DNA of 30,839 nucleotides. Source: Rhodocollybia butyracea (Eukaryota > Basidiomycota > Agaricomycetes > Agaricales > Omphalotaceae). The first letter of the stretch is position 1. Each line of letters opens with the position of its first letter. The notes under the pieces were generated by a model. It was given only the letters and a program-made list of their open reading frames with translations, had not been told where the DNA came from and did not search any database. Location of the stretch: the NCBI GenBank assembly GCA_015501585.1, contig JADNRY010000697.1:1-30839 (forward strand), read 5' to 3'. The translations under genes and the position numbers were made by a program. Shown here piece by piece: positions 18,497-29,039 of this stretch.

Positions 18497-19655
18497 TCAC
18501 GAAGATATGTATGTTGGGGGAGGTGTATAGGAATTTACATCCCCCGTTATGACAAGCTGGGATTCAAGACGACGTACCTGCTCTGCCATCCTGCCCATTG
18601 TAGCTTCCATTCTTACTACCTTAACTTGCCAGATATCGTGGTTGACCTCTTCCTGGATCTGAGCCAAGGATGGAATGAGGTGTGACTCGCTGAGAGGATT
18701 TGGAAGAGATTCCGGTTGCGGGAATTCAGAAATGGATGTAGGCTCGGGCTCAGAAGCCTGAGGATTGGGTACGGGTAAGGTACTGCCAGGGTTATGGTGG
18801 CCCTTTTCTCCGCTTGGATCCAGAGTCAGAACAGCGTTCGAGTCGGCGTCTGCGTGGGCTGTTTGTTGTAAAGGACGGACACAGCCTGCCTCCATTTCTT
18901 GATGCCGAAGTTGACGTCGTCGGCGATACATACGGATGAAGATACCTATGCATAAGGCAAGGACCAACATTGATCCTATCACTACTCCTGTAATGAGCCC
19001 TGCGGAAAGAGTGCATGCATCTTTGTTGGTATCTGGACTGGGAGTAGCAGAACTAGGTAGAGGCGGGAGATTGGTTTACGACTTGGAAGAACAGAAAGAC
19101 CGGTTTGACAAACCTGGTGGTTGGAGCTGTGGTGCTGAGGGAAAGACTAGTAGCGTTGGATCTATGGACAATGAACTGTTAGATCATTTATGAGAATGCT
19201 AGGTCAACAAACAATGAGGGTGATATAGACAGTGTGAGTGGAATAGTAGCAGTGGCCGTGGCAAGTGGAATGAGGGTAACAACTAGTACCAGTAGGAAGG
19301 GAAGGAGAATTGGCTTGCCAAGAATTGGAAAGGTGGGTTTGACAAACCTGGTACTAGTTGGAGCTGCTGCAACTGACTCGTTGGAAGAACTAGTAGTATG
19401 GACAATAAATTGTTAGAAGTTTTATGAGAATGGGAGATCTACGAACAAAATTGACTGAGGTACTGTAGACAGTGGATCAATAATAGTCACAGTCTGAGTG
19501 AGAGCTGACGAATGTGTTGACTCCACTGTACTACTAACAGTATGAGAGAGAGGACCCGGCACTGTCGGGGCTAGTATTAGACCTGGTGCAGGCTGCGCAG
19601 CATGGATAAACCGAGTACAGCTACCAATCACCCCACTGACATCAAGCTTCGCCAT
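18497..19655 (-). pseudogene. A5: near-complete single-pass membrane protein with a nonsense codon
   Basis: Exon 1 is 19443-19655 (71 codons, MAKLDVSGVIGSCTRFIHAA.., ending IIDPLSTVPQSILF), the same length as in A2. The middle exon (19209-19389) meets an in-frame TAG. That TAG is also a possible splice acceptor (CCAACTAG, exon from 19353), which would avoid the stop and join the last exon in frame (phase 1). The last exon (18497-19146) is open except for TAA at 19076-19078 in SKS-stop-TN, where paralogues have CAA (a CpA to TpA change). Downstream are transmembrane SMLVLALCIGIFI, RRRRQLRHQ, coiled coil (MGRMAEQVRRLESQL) and TPPPTYISS. An internal ATG (18982) could still give a TM plus coiled-coil product. 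A TATA box (19745-19751) lies 90 nt upstream. Confidence 0.65.
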
Positions 19656-19744
19656 AGGATGTGTGCTAAAATTTCAAGAATTGAAGTGTCAAACAAGGGT
19701 GGGGCAAAGCTTGAAAGGACTGGGATCATCGGGGTATCCTTCAA

Positions 19745-19751
19745 CTATATA
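19745..19751 (-). promoter_or_regulatory. TATA box of A5
   Basis: Minus-strand TATATAG in the conserved context GATAAGTATATAGTTGAAGG. Confidence 0.5.
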
Positions 19752-20306
19752 CTTATCTTGGGACCATCATCATTTCAACATCAAACCTGCCTTCACAATG
19801 ATTGATCAATGAGCTATGAGCCTTCGTAGGCTTGTCGGGTAACGATGTGTTGCAAGTGAATGTGAGTGGTGAAAGAAGAGCAAGAAGAGACTAGGACTTT
19901 ATCACAGTACCAAAGGTCAAAGCATAACAAACTGGTGAGGGGATTGGAAGCGCACATTAGATTCTTTCTTTTATGCATTGATCAGACCTGGCAGGAGTCG
20001 AGATGATTTGTAATGAAACAAACTGGCAATTTTTGCGAAGATGGCGTTCCATTGTTGGTTTATTGGATGGCATTGGATGGGCCGGGGCGGTTACTTTGAG
20101 CTAAGAGCTTAGATCAGGCACTTGGGTAGATCGATAAAATCATGAGTTCGAGATCACTGGTATGTATAAATGAAAGTTGGGCGGTGTCTGGCAATCTCCC
20201 CAATTTTCCCTCAGTGAATCGAAGAATGTGGGCGTTTCGACCCCCTGTGGTGTTGCCCTTTGGGTAATTAAGACGACATTGTTTATCGCGCTGGACCCCT
20301 AGTGGC
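19752..20306. other. Conserved A upstream block, no gene
   Basis: Aligns with the upstream DNA of A2 and A3 and ends with gacccctagtggcctttgcgc, where the X1 element has inserted. No open frame is conserved between copies. Confidence 0.5.
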
Positions 20307-20314
20307 CTTTGCGC

Positions 20315-21089
20315 CGGCACATACATTTTGCCGTGCAGCCGGTGCGTGGTGCGTGCTTGGTGCGTGCAAATGCGGAGCGTGGTGCGTGCAAGTGCGTGCG
20401 CGTCAACTGGGCCAAGTCCACTTTGTTGTGTAAAGTTATTTCTACTATAGAATTTACTAGCCTTTCTTGAGCCTTTCTTTTATTTCTGTCCCCAAAGCTG
20501 CAACTTGGATTGTACACTTAAAGATAAGTAGTGTAAGTATTATCAACATGAGTAAATTGACCTGCACTAGGCACATAGGAGGCTGCCTGATAAGGCAGAT
20601 TAGTATACAGGTGTACAGGTGTATGTACAGGTTCCAATGTCTAAAAAAAACACAAACATTGCTGAAAAGACCCACAACATTTGCACGCACGCACCATCAC
20701 TTGCACGCATCCGCCATCACTTGCACGCACCTGCCATCATCATTTTGCGGGTGCGTGCAAGTGATGCGGGGTGCGTGCATAGTGCGTGCGAGGATGCGTG
20801 CAAGTGGTGCCGGGTGCGTGCCGGTGCGTGCAAGTGATGCGTGATGCGTCTAATGATTGTGTATCCAAGACTCGATATTACTACTAATTAGGTCAAATTT
20901 GTGTAGAATTACCTCTTTGGGTCAATTGGCCAAAAGTTCATTAATATGAAGTTGATAATGTTAGTATATATTACAAAAAATACATATTTTGGGCTTATAT
21001 GTGCACGCACCATACAACACGCATCAGTAGGTGCGTGCACGCACCTGCACGCACCACGCACCGGCTGCACGGCAAAATCACCTAGCCCC
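20315..21089. mobile_element. X1: GTGCGTGC-rich non-autonomous inverted-repeat element
   Basis: Inverted ends share ATTTTGCCGTGCAGCCGG and then GTGCGTG repeats; the outermost ~12 bp differ (CGGCACATAC versus GGGGCTAGGTG). The flanks carry CTTTGCGC at 20307-20314 and 21090-21097, an 8-bp (9 at most) target duplication; the uninterrupted target resembles the ctctgcgcaa remnant at 3503 and 6570. The centre (20675-20850) is a dense array of TGCACGCAC and its complement that could fold into a large hairpin. No coding capacity. Consistent with a hAT-type or Mutator-type MITE. Confidence 0.75.
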
Positions 21090-21236
21090 CTTTGCGCAAC
21101 TTCCTATCAAAATATCAAGTTTCATTGCTTGCCTGATGACGTTTTTTAGCGCCGGTAGATACTGTGCCGAAGCGGCGCTGTTTGTTTTGACAAACTACAT
21201 TGACGATATTTGAATTGTTGTTCGCTCTAGTACACA

Positions 21237-21909
21237 ATGTGCAACATTGAAGACGGTTCGAACAGCGACGATGGCGGCCAATCTTACACCTTCACATCAC
21301 AACCAGGGTACTTCTTTTCACTTCCTTGGTCTCGCCATCAAGCACGCCATCCTACTCTGCCGCAGCTACTCGTCCAACACCAATTCTCATGCGTTCCTCC
21401 TCTGGCCATTCTATTTGGCGAAGAATTCGTAGTACCAGCGTCGGTTCGACGGTTCGCAGCTCTAGAGACAATGAGGCATTTAGCGAGGCTGAAGAGCATT
21501 TGTTGTATTTCTGTGCCTCCGTGTTGTTTATGAGTGTTCGAGGCGGTCTTGCTCTTGCCTTGCCTCTCTACTAATGACAATGTTGCTCCTTTTCTCCGCC
21601 CCTCTAGTCTTAGCTAATCGGCCTCTGGTTCTTTCTTCTCACACACACTTCAACAGCTCCTTCATCGCAGTCTCTCTACCACAAATTCATTCCACCAAGC
21701 ATCCAACAAACCTCATCCCGCCGCACTTCAAAGAGTCCGCAGACGTTTGGTGCTAGTGTGAGGAGGCCTTCGTCTCCGCTGTTCCAGCACCGCATCGCTC
21801 CCTGTGCTCCTCCCTGCTTGCCATACCCCTGCCTACGCATACATCTGGAGGTGGAGGCGGATCTTCCTCCCTTATGCTGGAAGCCACTCGTCGCAGGAGC
21901 CGGAGGTAG
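21237..21909 (+). pseudogene. B4: shortened copy of unrecognised multi-exon gene
   Basis: It starts MCNIEDGSNSDDGGQS at 21237, close to B2, after the shared leader (tagcgccggtagatactgtgccgaa region, 21147 on). A TRPTPIL/SSGHSI stretch and FSEAEEH follow in an overlapping frame. The middle exons seen in B2 and B3 are deleted: after about 21500 the sequence jumps to ATTTCTGTGCCTCC, the end of the MYFRAVVLIF exon. A late exon after about 21665 (caaattcattccaccaagcatc) leads to an end reading SGGGGGSSSLMLEATRRRSR with TAG at 21907. Bracketed by X1 and X2. Probably not functional; function unknown. Confidence 0.45.
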
Positions 21910-21989
21910 AGCAGCAATAGTAGGAGAGCTTTGTAGGTGTACGGCGTTGTATGTTGTTATCACTGGTATGTTGTTTGTTTGTCTTTTAC

Positions 21990-22660
21990 GGGGTAGGTGA
22001 CTTTGCCGTGCAGTCGGTGCGTGCGCATGTATATCATTCAAAGCAAGAAATATGTATTCCTCGGTAATAATAACTTCATATTAATGAGCTTGTGGCAGTT
22101 GACGAGATCCCAAAGGTAATTCTACACCAATTTTATTAATATTAAGTCTAGGATAAAAAGAATTAGGACGGTCATTACACACCTCACGCAACACTCGCAC
22201 GCACTTGGTATGACTTGCACGGCATCACTTGCACGGCATCACTTGCACGCACCCCTCGAAATGATGCGAGGGTGCGTGCAGCTTGTGATGGGGGTGCGTG
22301 CAAATGATGGCAGGTGCGTGCAAATTACAACTTGCATATACTTACTTGTCAAATATGCCTCTATCTATGCTCATTCCTTCCAAGTAGTACCCTATGTGGC
22401 CAGTGCGGGCTGGTTTGGGTACTTACAAGAATACTTACAATATATAGTATTGTAAGTGTATTATGGATCAAGGTAGAGCTTCTTGGAGTTGAACAAATAA
22501 TAACATTTGCACTACTAAATACTTCATGGAATTGTTACTCTGAGTAGCTCAACCCGGTGAATACACACGCACTTGCATGCATCACGCACCGCATTTGCAC
22601 GCACTTGCACGCACCTAGCACGCACCACGCATGGGGTGCACGGCAAAATATATGTGCCGG
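21990..22660. mobile_element. X2: second GTGCGTGC-rich element, opposite orientation
   Basis: The left end GGGGTAGGTGACTTTGCC matches the reverse complement of the right end of X1. The right end reads inward CCGGCACATATATTTTGCCG, matching the left end of X1, so X2 is inverted relative to X1. TCTTTTAC flanks both sides (21982-21989, 22661-22668; 9 bp if the shared G is counted). The centre (22190-22330) has the same TTGCACGCAC/GTGCGTGCAA arrays. No coding capacity. Its target duplication differs from that of X1, so the two inserted independently. Confidence 0.75.
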
Positions 22661-22789
22661 TCTTTTACTTATTATCTTCTTTCGCCCAACGCTGTGAGCT
22701 GATATGAACCGACGTGTTTTTTTGTTCGTGTTTTTTTTGTTTTTTGTCATTCAGTTTTTCAGAAATCCTCGTTGAAGTGATCGATGTCA

Positions 22790-23134
22790 TCTTAGGTGAC
22801 TCGGGGCTGGATGAAAAAGTTTTTGCATGTTAGCGCTGGTTCTGAACACGACGGAGTTTATGAATGCGATTTCGTTTGCTATGAATGGGAATATTATTGC
22901 GTTGAGATAGGTCTCCATGTTTCGGAACTATACTGACCTTGTATCTCCCTTCTTTCCTCCCTCCCTCCCTCACTTTTTAGCATGGAAATCGGCTCCGCCA
23001 ACGCCCATCAAGTCTATCTTCTCCAAATCCCTGCGATGGTTTCATTTTCCCCATGGTACTTCCTGGACAAGATAGGTGAAGTCGCACATCCGTTCTCATT
23101 GATCTCCCCCGCTTGGATGTCCTACCTGTGCTAG
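22790..23134 (+). pseudogene. C2: conserved coding segment after B4
   Basis: An open frame at 22982-23134 (50 codons, MEIGSANAHQVYLLQIPAMV.., including SPWYFLDKIGEVAHPFS) follows a pyrimidine-rich stretch ending TTTTTAG, a good acceptor. Upstream, 22765-22910 reads EVIDVILGDSGLDEKVFA and, in another frame, LALVLNTTEFMNAISFAMNG, as if an exon with one indel. The WY.LDK.G.VAH part is shared with C1. The segment might be the 3' part of B or its own gene; no family recognised. Confidence 0.35.
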
Positions 23135-23430
23135 GAGTATGACACATAAAAGAAAGGGAACTCTTTCAATCTATATAAAGTTCGGCAATCCTCACAGAGC
23201 CCATTGATAAACCCAAGAATCCACACTTCTTTAGTTTTCCCGCATTTCTTACACCTCTTTGAATCTACATAACTTAATTTACCCGTCGCTCCTGTGGAGT
23301 CTGACCAAAACACTCTTCTGTAACCAGTGCTCAGCGCGTCGGAATCGGTGTTGATTCCTTGAGAATCAACACATGCCGGCTTCATTGGGGTGAATCGTGA
23401 GACCAGAAAGATTATTCCCTTTCTTTGCAT
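23131..23430 (-). CDS. Hypothetical 99-aa protein with two CxxC pairs
   Basis: Single open frame from ATG at 23430. The C-terminal half has C-K-K-C, then 17 residues later C-E-D-C (KRCKKCGKTKEVWILGFING, then LCEDC), a zinc-ribbon-like spacing. The N-terminal half has no clear feature. No paralogue is seen in the window and no intron is needed. It lies between C2 (4-bp antisense overlap) and the retroelement left LTR, 150 bp away. It could be a chance frame or a fragment of a transposon protein. Confidence 0.3.
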   Translation of the reverse strand: MQRKGIIFLVSRFTPMKPACVDSQGINTDSDALSTGYRRVFWSDSTGATGKLSYVDSKRCKKCGKTKEVWILGFINGLCEDCRTLYRLKEFPFFYVSYS

Positions 23431-23582
23431 TTTGCATAACTCAGGTTAATCATTTGTATAGTTAGGGCGCGAAAAAGCATTCCGACTATAATCAACTCCT
23501 TGCAGGAGTGTTGCAGGCCCCTCTCATAGTCCAAGTGCTTGAATAACTTGGTCGTGAGGGAAGTACACGAAGGAAAGCAAAC

Positions 23583-23811
23583 TGTAAGTATGGCGTACTA
23601 CACAGACTCATTTCCTACCGGTCCGGATTTGGACCTTACCTACATATTATTTTCCCTTTACTTCTTTATCTCTTACTTATACTAACGCTTGTACTAAAGT
23701 TCCTATTCCTATTATCTTTATCTCTTACTTATACTAATGCTCGTACTAAAGATCATAGCTTGTTCCTGTTACTCTGTCTGATTTAGTGAGGCTACATACA
23801 GTGGCCTTTCA
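23583..23811 (+). repeat. Left LTR (229 bp)
   Basis: Begins TGTAAGTATGGC and ends GGCCTTTCA (TG..CA). It is 52 bp longer than the right LTR because of a tandem duplication of the TTTATCTCTTACTTATACTA part. Confidence 0.92.
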
Positions 23812-24049
23812 CTTTTTTTTTTAACACCGAACAGTCTTCACACTGTCTCGCTGAAAACCGACAACACCGACTCCTCTTTGTACGAGGAAGCAGGCCAAGC
23901 TCGAGAGCTCGACGTTACCGGTTGACTCGACGCCACGGCAACCATCACCGTCTCTGTCACCGTTATCGTCACCACCGTCTTCTCGACCTGTATCACCGCA
24001 GAGTATTGCCACCTTACCCATCATCTCCAGAATTCCTCCAGTCACACAC

Positions 24050-25130
24050 ATGTCTCACGAATCCGACTCTGAAAACAAAATTACTCTGTTGAAAAATCGC
24101 TCTTCCACCATGGCACCACAACTCGCTACAATCACACACCCCAAATTGGACCGTTGTCCTATCCTCGAAGCAGGCACTATCACTCCTCTCATTCTCCAGC
24201 AATGGCATCGGCATGTGAATGATACCTGAAGAACAATGCTGCTCGCACATCAGCTGATGTTGTCAGTTTTGTTGCTGACGAAATGCGGGAACCAATCTTA
24301 ATCCAGTGGTACACTGCGAGCCAGGCTCGAATTGACAAACTCATGCTCCAGGCATACCTCGCTGAGCTTGCAGGTTTGGTCTTGAAAAAAGGGATGGGAA
24401 GGGAAGATGCGACGAGAAGTAATGGGTGCAAAGATGGGAACAGACGTTAGCTTTGCGGAATGGGCATACGAGACGCAGAATCTCAGTGCAATTCTCTCGC
24501 AGGCCGCACCTGCATTTGCTGTAGATGATCCTCACTTGAAAAATATCTTGGATGCAGGCCTTTCACCTGAACTCCAACAAGATCTCGATGCTGAACCTGT
24601 ACTTGCTACTGAACTGAATGCATGGATTGCGGAAGTAAAATCCCGCGATGACAAGGTCGCTATTGAAACAGATCGAATTCCAAACCGCTGTCTCCGCTGC
24701 GCACACTCGTGATGCCCAGAAGTCAAAGAAATCTCTCGGTGATTGCCTCACGCCACACAAAACCGCGCTCGCAAAACCGTCTCTCTCTATGCTGTCACCA
24801 AGACTGAAACTGTTAAATGTCCTCCCCTCACACAGGGAGAGAAAGATCTCCTTGACATTCATGATGGGTGTGCCGCTGTCGTGTATTCTATATTGGACAT
24901 CGCACCGCCAACTGTACTGGTAATTTCCCAGATGGAGCCACCTACCGACACCTCACATAACTAGATGCCGAGCTCGCGCAAGAACTGTTGGTGTCTGTCT
25001 ACAGGTCAAGCGAGAGCCTGTTGGGTTACGTCCAGAAACGCCCTCCTGCTGACGAGGAATCCTCAGATACCGATGGGTGCGTCCCTTCTTCACTGTCCCA
25101 CATCTTTATCCTGATGTCTCTCTCACCGGT
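24050..25130 (+). pseudogene. Retroelement gag, broken
   Basis: ATG at 24050 (MSHESDSENKITLLKNRSST), in-frame TGA at 24227-24229, then a shifted frame continuing to an open piece at 24407-24712 (FAEWAYETQNLSAILSQ, GLSPELQQDLDAEPV). This fits the helical capsid region of fungal Ty3/gypsy Gag. Further shifts follow, and no intact zinc knuckle is visible. Confidence 0.65.
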
Positions 25131-25139
25131 CCTGCAATC

Positions 25140-25345
25140 TCTGAATTCCCTATTCTCTTACTGCACTTCTTGACATTGGTTGTCCCTCTATAGTTATTAG
25201 TGATGAACTTAGCAACAAGTTGGATTGCGGCGTTTTCCCCTTCCAAAAGAGGAGGACAATTTATCGTCATTATCGGAGGAGCGCTACGCTGCACGGAATA
25301 TGTGAAATTGAAAATATCATTGAAGGACGGAAGTTGGACATCGCG
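25140..25345 (+). pseudogene. Retroelement protease remnant
   Basis: One frame reads LLDIGCPSIVISDELSNKLD from about 25164, the active-site region of a retroviral-type aspartic protease (an LLDIG form). The flanking sequence is frameshifted. Confidence 0.6.
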
Positions 25346-25619
25346 CACAGTACGCTAAAGTTAATAATGGCTTGTGTATATCGTTAATCCTAGGAATGCC
25401 ATTCCTTACTGCTGAACATATTGTGATTGATGTTCAAGCAAGAACAGCAATAGACAAAAGAGTTGGATATGATCTTCTGAACCCCCCTGTTCACCCTCCA
25501 CGTCCCCACCTCCTGTCTGGGTCACCCCACCACCAACACCAAAGAAAGTCCATCTACCCAAACGAGAATTCATCCCTACCAATAGTGCGGATCTACCCGT
25601 TAGTGTAATGCTAGATGTT

Positions 25620-26520
25620 CAACAACATATTGAGACACTGGCGCTACAGAAGTTACTGCAACAAGAGAACATTTTGATGAAAGAGAAACATGCAGATATG
25701 TTCCCTCTACGACTCCCAGATACCGTGGATTTACCCGATGATATCTACATCGTATCCGCCTGAAAGATCCCTCACTTATCACCAGTGGCCTCAGTACCGT
25801 CCAGCCAGGAAGAACTTGGAGTCTTGGAAGCGAATGTTGGATGACATTTGAAAGCGGGAAGGATGCGAGCCTCCTCATCAGAATTCTCCTCACCAGCCTT
25901 TGTTGTTCCCAAACACAAGGACATGAAATTGACCATAGTGTAGACCCACGCTGGGTAAATGACTATCCTGCTCTCAATGCAAATACTGTCGAGATAGCTT
26001 TCCCCTTCCACGTGTGGATGATATCCTTGCAGACTGTGGGCGAGGGAAGTTCTTGGTAAAGTTGATATGACAAACAGCTTTTTCCAGACCCTATGCACCC
26101 TGACGATGTGAAATACACTGCAGTAGTACCTGGGTTTCTGGTTGGTGATGCCTCAAGGAGGGTGCAATGCACCACCTACTCATCAACGTCAGTTACCAAG
26201 CTCTTCGCCATCTAATTGGCAAGATATGCCATGTGTATGTTGATGATATCATCATTTGGTCCGACTCTATCAAGGAACATAAACAAAATGTTGATACTGT
26301 AATGAATGCCCTACGAGCTGCCAAACTCTTCTGTAATCCAAAAAAAATCTGTCCTTTTCGCAACCAAAATTAAATTCCTAGGCCACATCATCTCCGGGCG
26401 CAGAATATTCGCTGATCCCAAAAAGGCAGAGAGGATTGTACATTGGCCACAGCCTACCAATGCCTCATGTTCGCCGTTTCCTTGGACTAGTCCGTACTAA
26501 TCCATCCACTTTTTACCCAA
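25620..26520 (+). pseudogene. Retroelement reverse transcriptase, frameshifted
   Basis: Pieces in alternating frames: PAFVVPKHKDMKLTIV, DPRWVNDYPALNANT, PLPRVDDILADCGRGKFLVK then VDMTNSFFQTL (first catalytic Asp, about 26062), and VYVDDIIIWSDS at 26233-26268 (catalytic YVDD). Then FLGHIISG-type sequence near 26370. Several single-base indels interrupt the domain. Confidence 0.85.
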
Positions 26521-26632
26521 TTTAGCTAAACATACATCTTGTTTATCTCCGTTAACCACCAAGGATGCAGAAAAGAACTTCCCTTCATGGACATCTCTAC
26601 ACCAACAAGCGTTCCAGGCCATCAAAGCAATA

Positions 26633-27298
26633 GTGGTTGGGCGAGATTGCCTTACTGTTATTGATTATGATGATCCTGACCAGCACATCTACCTCATGAC
26701 AGACGCCAGTGACCGCCGCACCGGTGCTGTTCTCAGTTTCGGAAAAACCTGGGAGACCTCTAGGCCTGTTGCATTTGACTCCTATCAACTTAATGCTGCA
26801 GAAAAGAAATACCCTGTACACGAGAGGGAGCTCTTAGCAATTATGAAAGCCCTTCGAAAATGGCGCAGTTCGCTACTAAATGTTCACTTTGACATTATGA
26901 CTGATCACCTAACGCTGGAATACTTCCAATCCCAGAAAGAGATGTCCCGTCGCCAGTCACGGTGGTTCATGAAGATGGCTGACTTTGACTATGACATTCA
27001 CTATATCAAGGGAGAAGACAATCCTGTTGCAGATGCACTCTCACGTCTACCAGACGAGGAGGAAACTGAGATCGGAAGCTCACCACTAGTCGCTGCAGTT
27101 TTATTATCCCATATGCATCTTCCCAAGAGACACTTAGCTGGGGCAGGCATTCTCTCAATCACAGCTGATGAAGAATTTCTTAAATCTATCACCACCGCTT
27201 ATGATACTGATGAGTTCACCAAACAACTTGAGGCAGATATTGCCGCAGGAAGCATCACCGGTGTTCACCGCAGCAAGGATAAAAAATCGTCTTTATAG
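26633..27298 (+). pseudogene. Retroelement RNase H domain
   Basis: Longest open pol piece (221 codons). Contains YLMTDASDRRTGAVLSF (Asp), HERELLAIMKALRKWR (Glu) and DIMTDHLTLEYF (Asp), the three acidic RNase H residues, then DNPVADALSRLPDEEE, the usual end of this domain. The frame is lost just after, at an A-run near 27280. Confidence 0.9.
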
Positions 27299-28220
27299 GC
27301 AACCGATTACTTATTCCCAAGGACAACCGCGTCCGGGAACTTCTATATAGTCTTGCACATGATGCCCTGGGTCATTTTGGCTTTACCAAGAGTTATGCCG
27401 CATTACGAGACTCATATATTGGCCACACATGCGCAGAGATTTGGAGGAGGCATCACCATTCCATCTTGTGTTGACTGTCAACACAACAAGAGTCGAACTA
27501 AGAAGCCTACCGGTCCATTGCACCCCCTACCGATCCCGGATGCTCGCTTCGATACAGTAGCCCTGGATTTTGTGGGACCTTACCGCTTGAAGATGGTTTG
27601 ACATGATTCTGACCATGACAGATGCACTTGGCGCAGATATCCGCATGGCCGCTGTCCACTCTACCGATACAGCAGCACAAACAGCACTTGTCCTTTTCAA
27701 TGAGTGGTACTGCGAAAATGGACTAATGGCTCACCTAGTCTCTGATCGAGACAAAGCATTCACATCCAAAGTCTGGACAGCGTTACACAAACTTACAGGT
27801 GTACGTTTAAAGATGTCAACATCGTATCACCCAGAAACTGATGGGTCAAGTGAACGTACCAATAAAACAGTAGTGCAAGCCATACAATATCATGTCGATC
27901 GGGTACAGAAAGGCTGGAAGGCTGCACTTCCTCGTGTTTGATTTGCCATAATGAACACCATCAATGCTTCGACTGGATACACTCCCTTTCAACTCAAAAC
28001 AGGTCGCTCACCACGCCTGATTCCCCCTTTGATTCCAGCAACCACAACTGAGTCAACTGAACAGATCGACGCTTGCACAATCATTGAAAAATTACAGCTT
28101 GACATTCAGGATGCACGAGACAATCTGCTCAGCGCTAAAGTACGACAGGCATACCATGCAAATATGCACCGAGGATCTGAAGACTATATAAGGGGGAGAT
28201 CTTGTCATGTTATCTACTGA
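27275..28220 (+). pseudogene. Retroelement integrase, three breaks
   Basis: The zinc-binding HHCC part is HDALGHFGF.. and CVDCQHNKSRTKKPTGPLHP. The catalytic core has ALDFVGPY (Asp), then after a one-base loss at 27595-27600 LVSDRDKAF (Asp) and SYHPETDGSSERTNK (Glu). A TGA at 27939-27941 interrupts an otherwise continuous frame (27603-28220). A one-base gain near 28190 shifts into the chromodomain frame. Confidence 0.9.
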
Positions 28221-28647
28221 GAACCGACGCAGAGAGTACAAACGCGTGGGTTCCAAATGTGTTGCCAAATTCATGCCACGCGATGATGGACCCTACGAAG
28301 TTATTCGTGCCTTCCCAGAGCGCTCTGAGTACACGCTCAAACTACCCCAAAACCCACAGCTCTTCCCTGGTTTCCATGCCCATCTCCTAAAACGATACAT
28401 CCCAAATGATCCTACTCTATTCCCTATCCGTGAACCTAGTCGTCCAGGCCCTATCGTGACATCCAAAGGAACAGAAGAAAACTTCATCGAATGTATTCTT
28501 GATGAGAAAAAGATAGGCCGTGGCAAGAAATACTTGGTCCGTTGGGTTGGATACGGTCCTGACCATGATGAATGGCTTTCTGGAGCAGAGATGAAGGATA
28601 CTGTTGCACTCGATGTTTGGGAAGGCATACAAGAGACTGCTGAGTGA
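28207..28647 (+). pseudogene. Retroelement pol C-terminus with chromodomain
   Basis: Open frame: RRREYKRVGSKCVAKFMPR and GPYEVIRAFPERSEYTLKLP (integrase C-terminal fold), then a chromodomain near the end: ECILDEKK, KKYLVRWVGYGPDHDEW and VWEGIQE. The aromatic residues Y, W and W of the methyl-lysine cage region are present. Chromodomains on integrase steer such elements to heterochromatin. Stop at 28645, 25 bp before the right LTR. Confidence 0.92.
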
Positions 28648-28672
28648 TAGCAATGTTCAAAAATGGGAAGAG

Positions 28673-28849
28673 TGTAAGTATGGCATACTACACAGACTCA
28701 TTTCCTACCGGTCCGGATTTGGACCTTACCTACATATTATTTTCCCTTTACTTCTTTATCTCTTACTTATACTAACGCTCGTACTAAAGATCATAGCTTG
28801 TTCCTGTTACTCTGTCTGATTTAGTGAGGCTACATACAGTGGCCTTTCA
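28673..28849 (+). repeat. Right LTR (177 bp)
   Basis: Begins TGTAAGTATGGC, ends GGCCTTTCA. Apart from the 52-bp duplication in the left LTR, only two or three substitutions are visible between the two. Confidence 0.92.
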
Positions 28850-29039
28850 CAAACGTGGTATATCACTGAAATTTCAGTGGGTAATATTTTTCTTTTGACT
28901 CGTCAGTTGGTCGTTAGTAAGGCTCGGGATTGGGTAACTAGCACTCCTGATTCTTCCGCCGCTTTCCATTCAATAATAAATCGGTTTGATTCTTGTACGT
29001 TCGAGCTGTTCTTGGTTTCGATCGCTTTATAATTCACCT

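Larger units (their letters stand above)
23578..28854 (+). mobile_element. Ty3/gypsy chromovirus LTR retrotransposon, defective
   Basis: The element runs from left LTR (23583) to right LTR end (28849), flanked by the 5-bp duplication CAAAC (23578-23582, 28850-28854). Internal order is gag, protease, RT, RNase H, integrase, chromodomain, the Ty3/gypsy order. A polypurine tract (AAATGGGAAGAG) sits just before the right LTR. After the left LTR there is a T-run, not the usual TGG primer-binding start, so priming is unclear. The coding parts have at least eight stops or frameshifts, so it cannot mobilise itself. Confidence 0.95.

Noticed and set aside
19076..19078. RIP (repeat-induced C to T mutation) as the cause of decay
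   Set aside because: The A5 nonsense codon fits CpA to TpA, but most lesions in the window are indels, and I see no overall TpA excess by eye.
20467..20844. Frames rich in H, A, R and C within X1 (and similar ones in X2)
   Set aside because: They are produced by the TGCACGCAC repeat arrays of the MITE-like elements.
20675..20850. CRISPR-like array of short repeats
   Set aside because: The repeats are inverted and irregularly spaced, without uniform spacers, in a eukaryotic setting and inside an inverted-repeat element.
20307..22668. A single composite transposon carrying B4
   Set aside because: X1 and X2 each have their own, different target duplication, so independent insertions explain the pattern.
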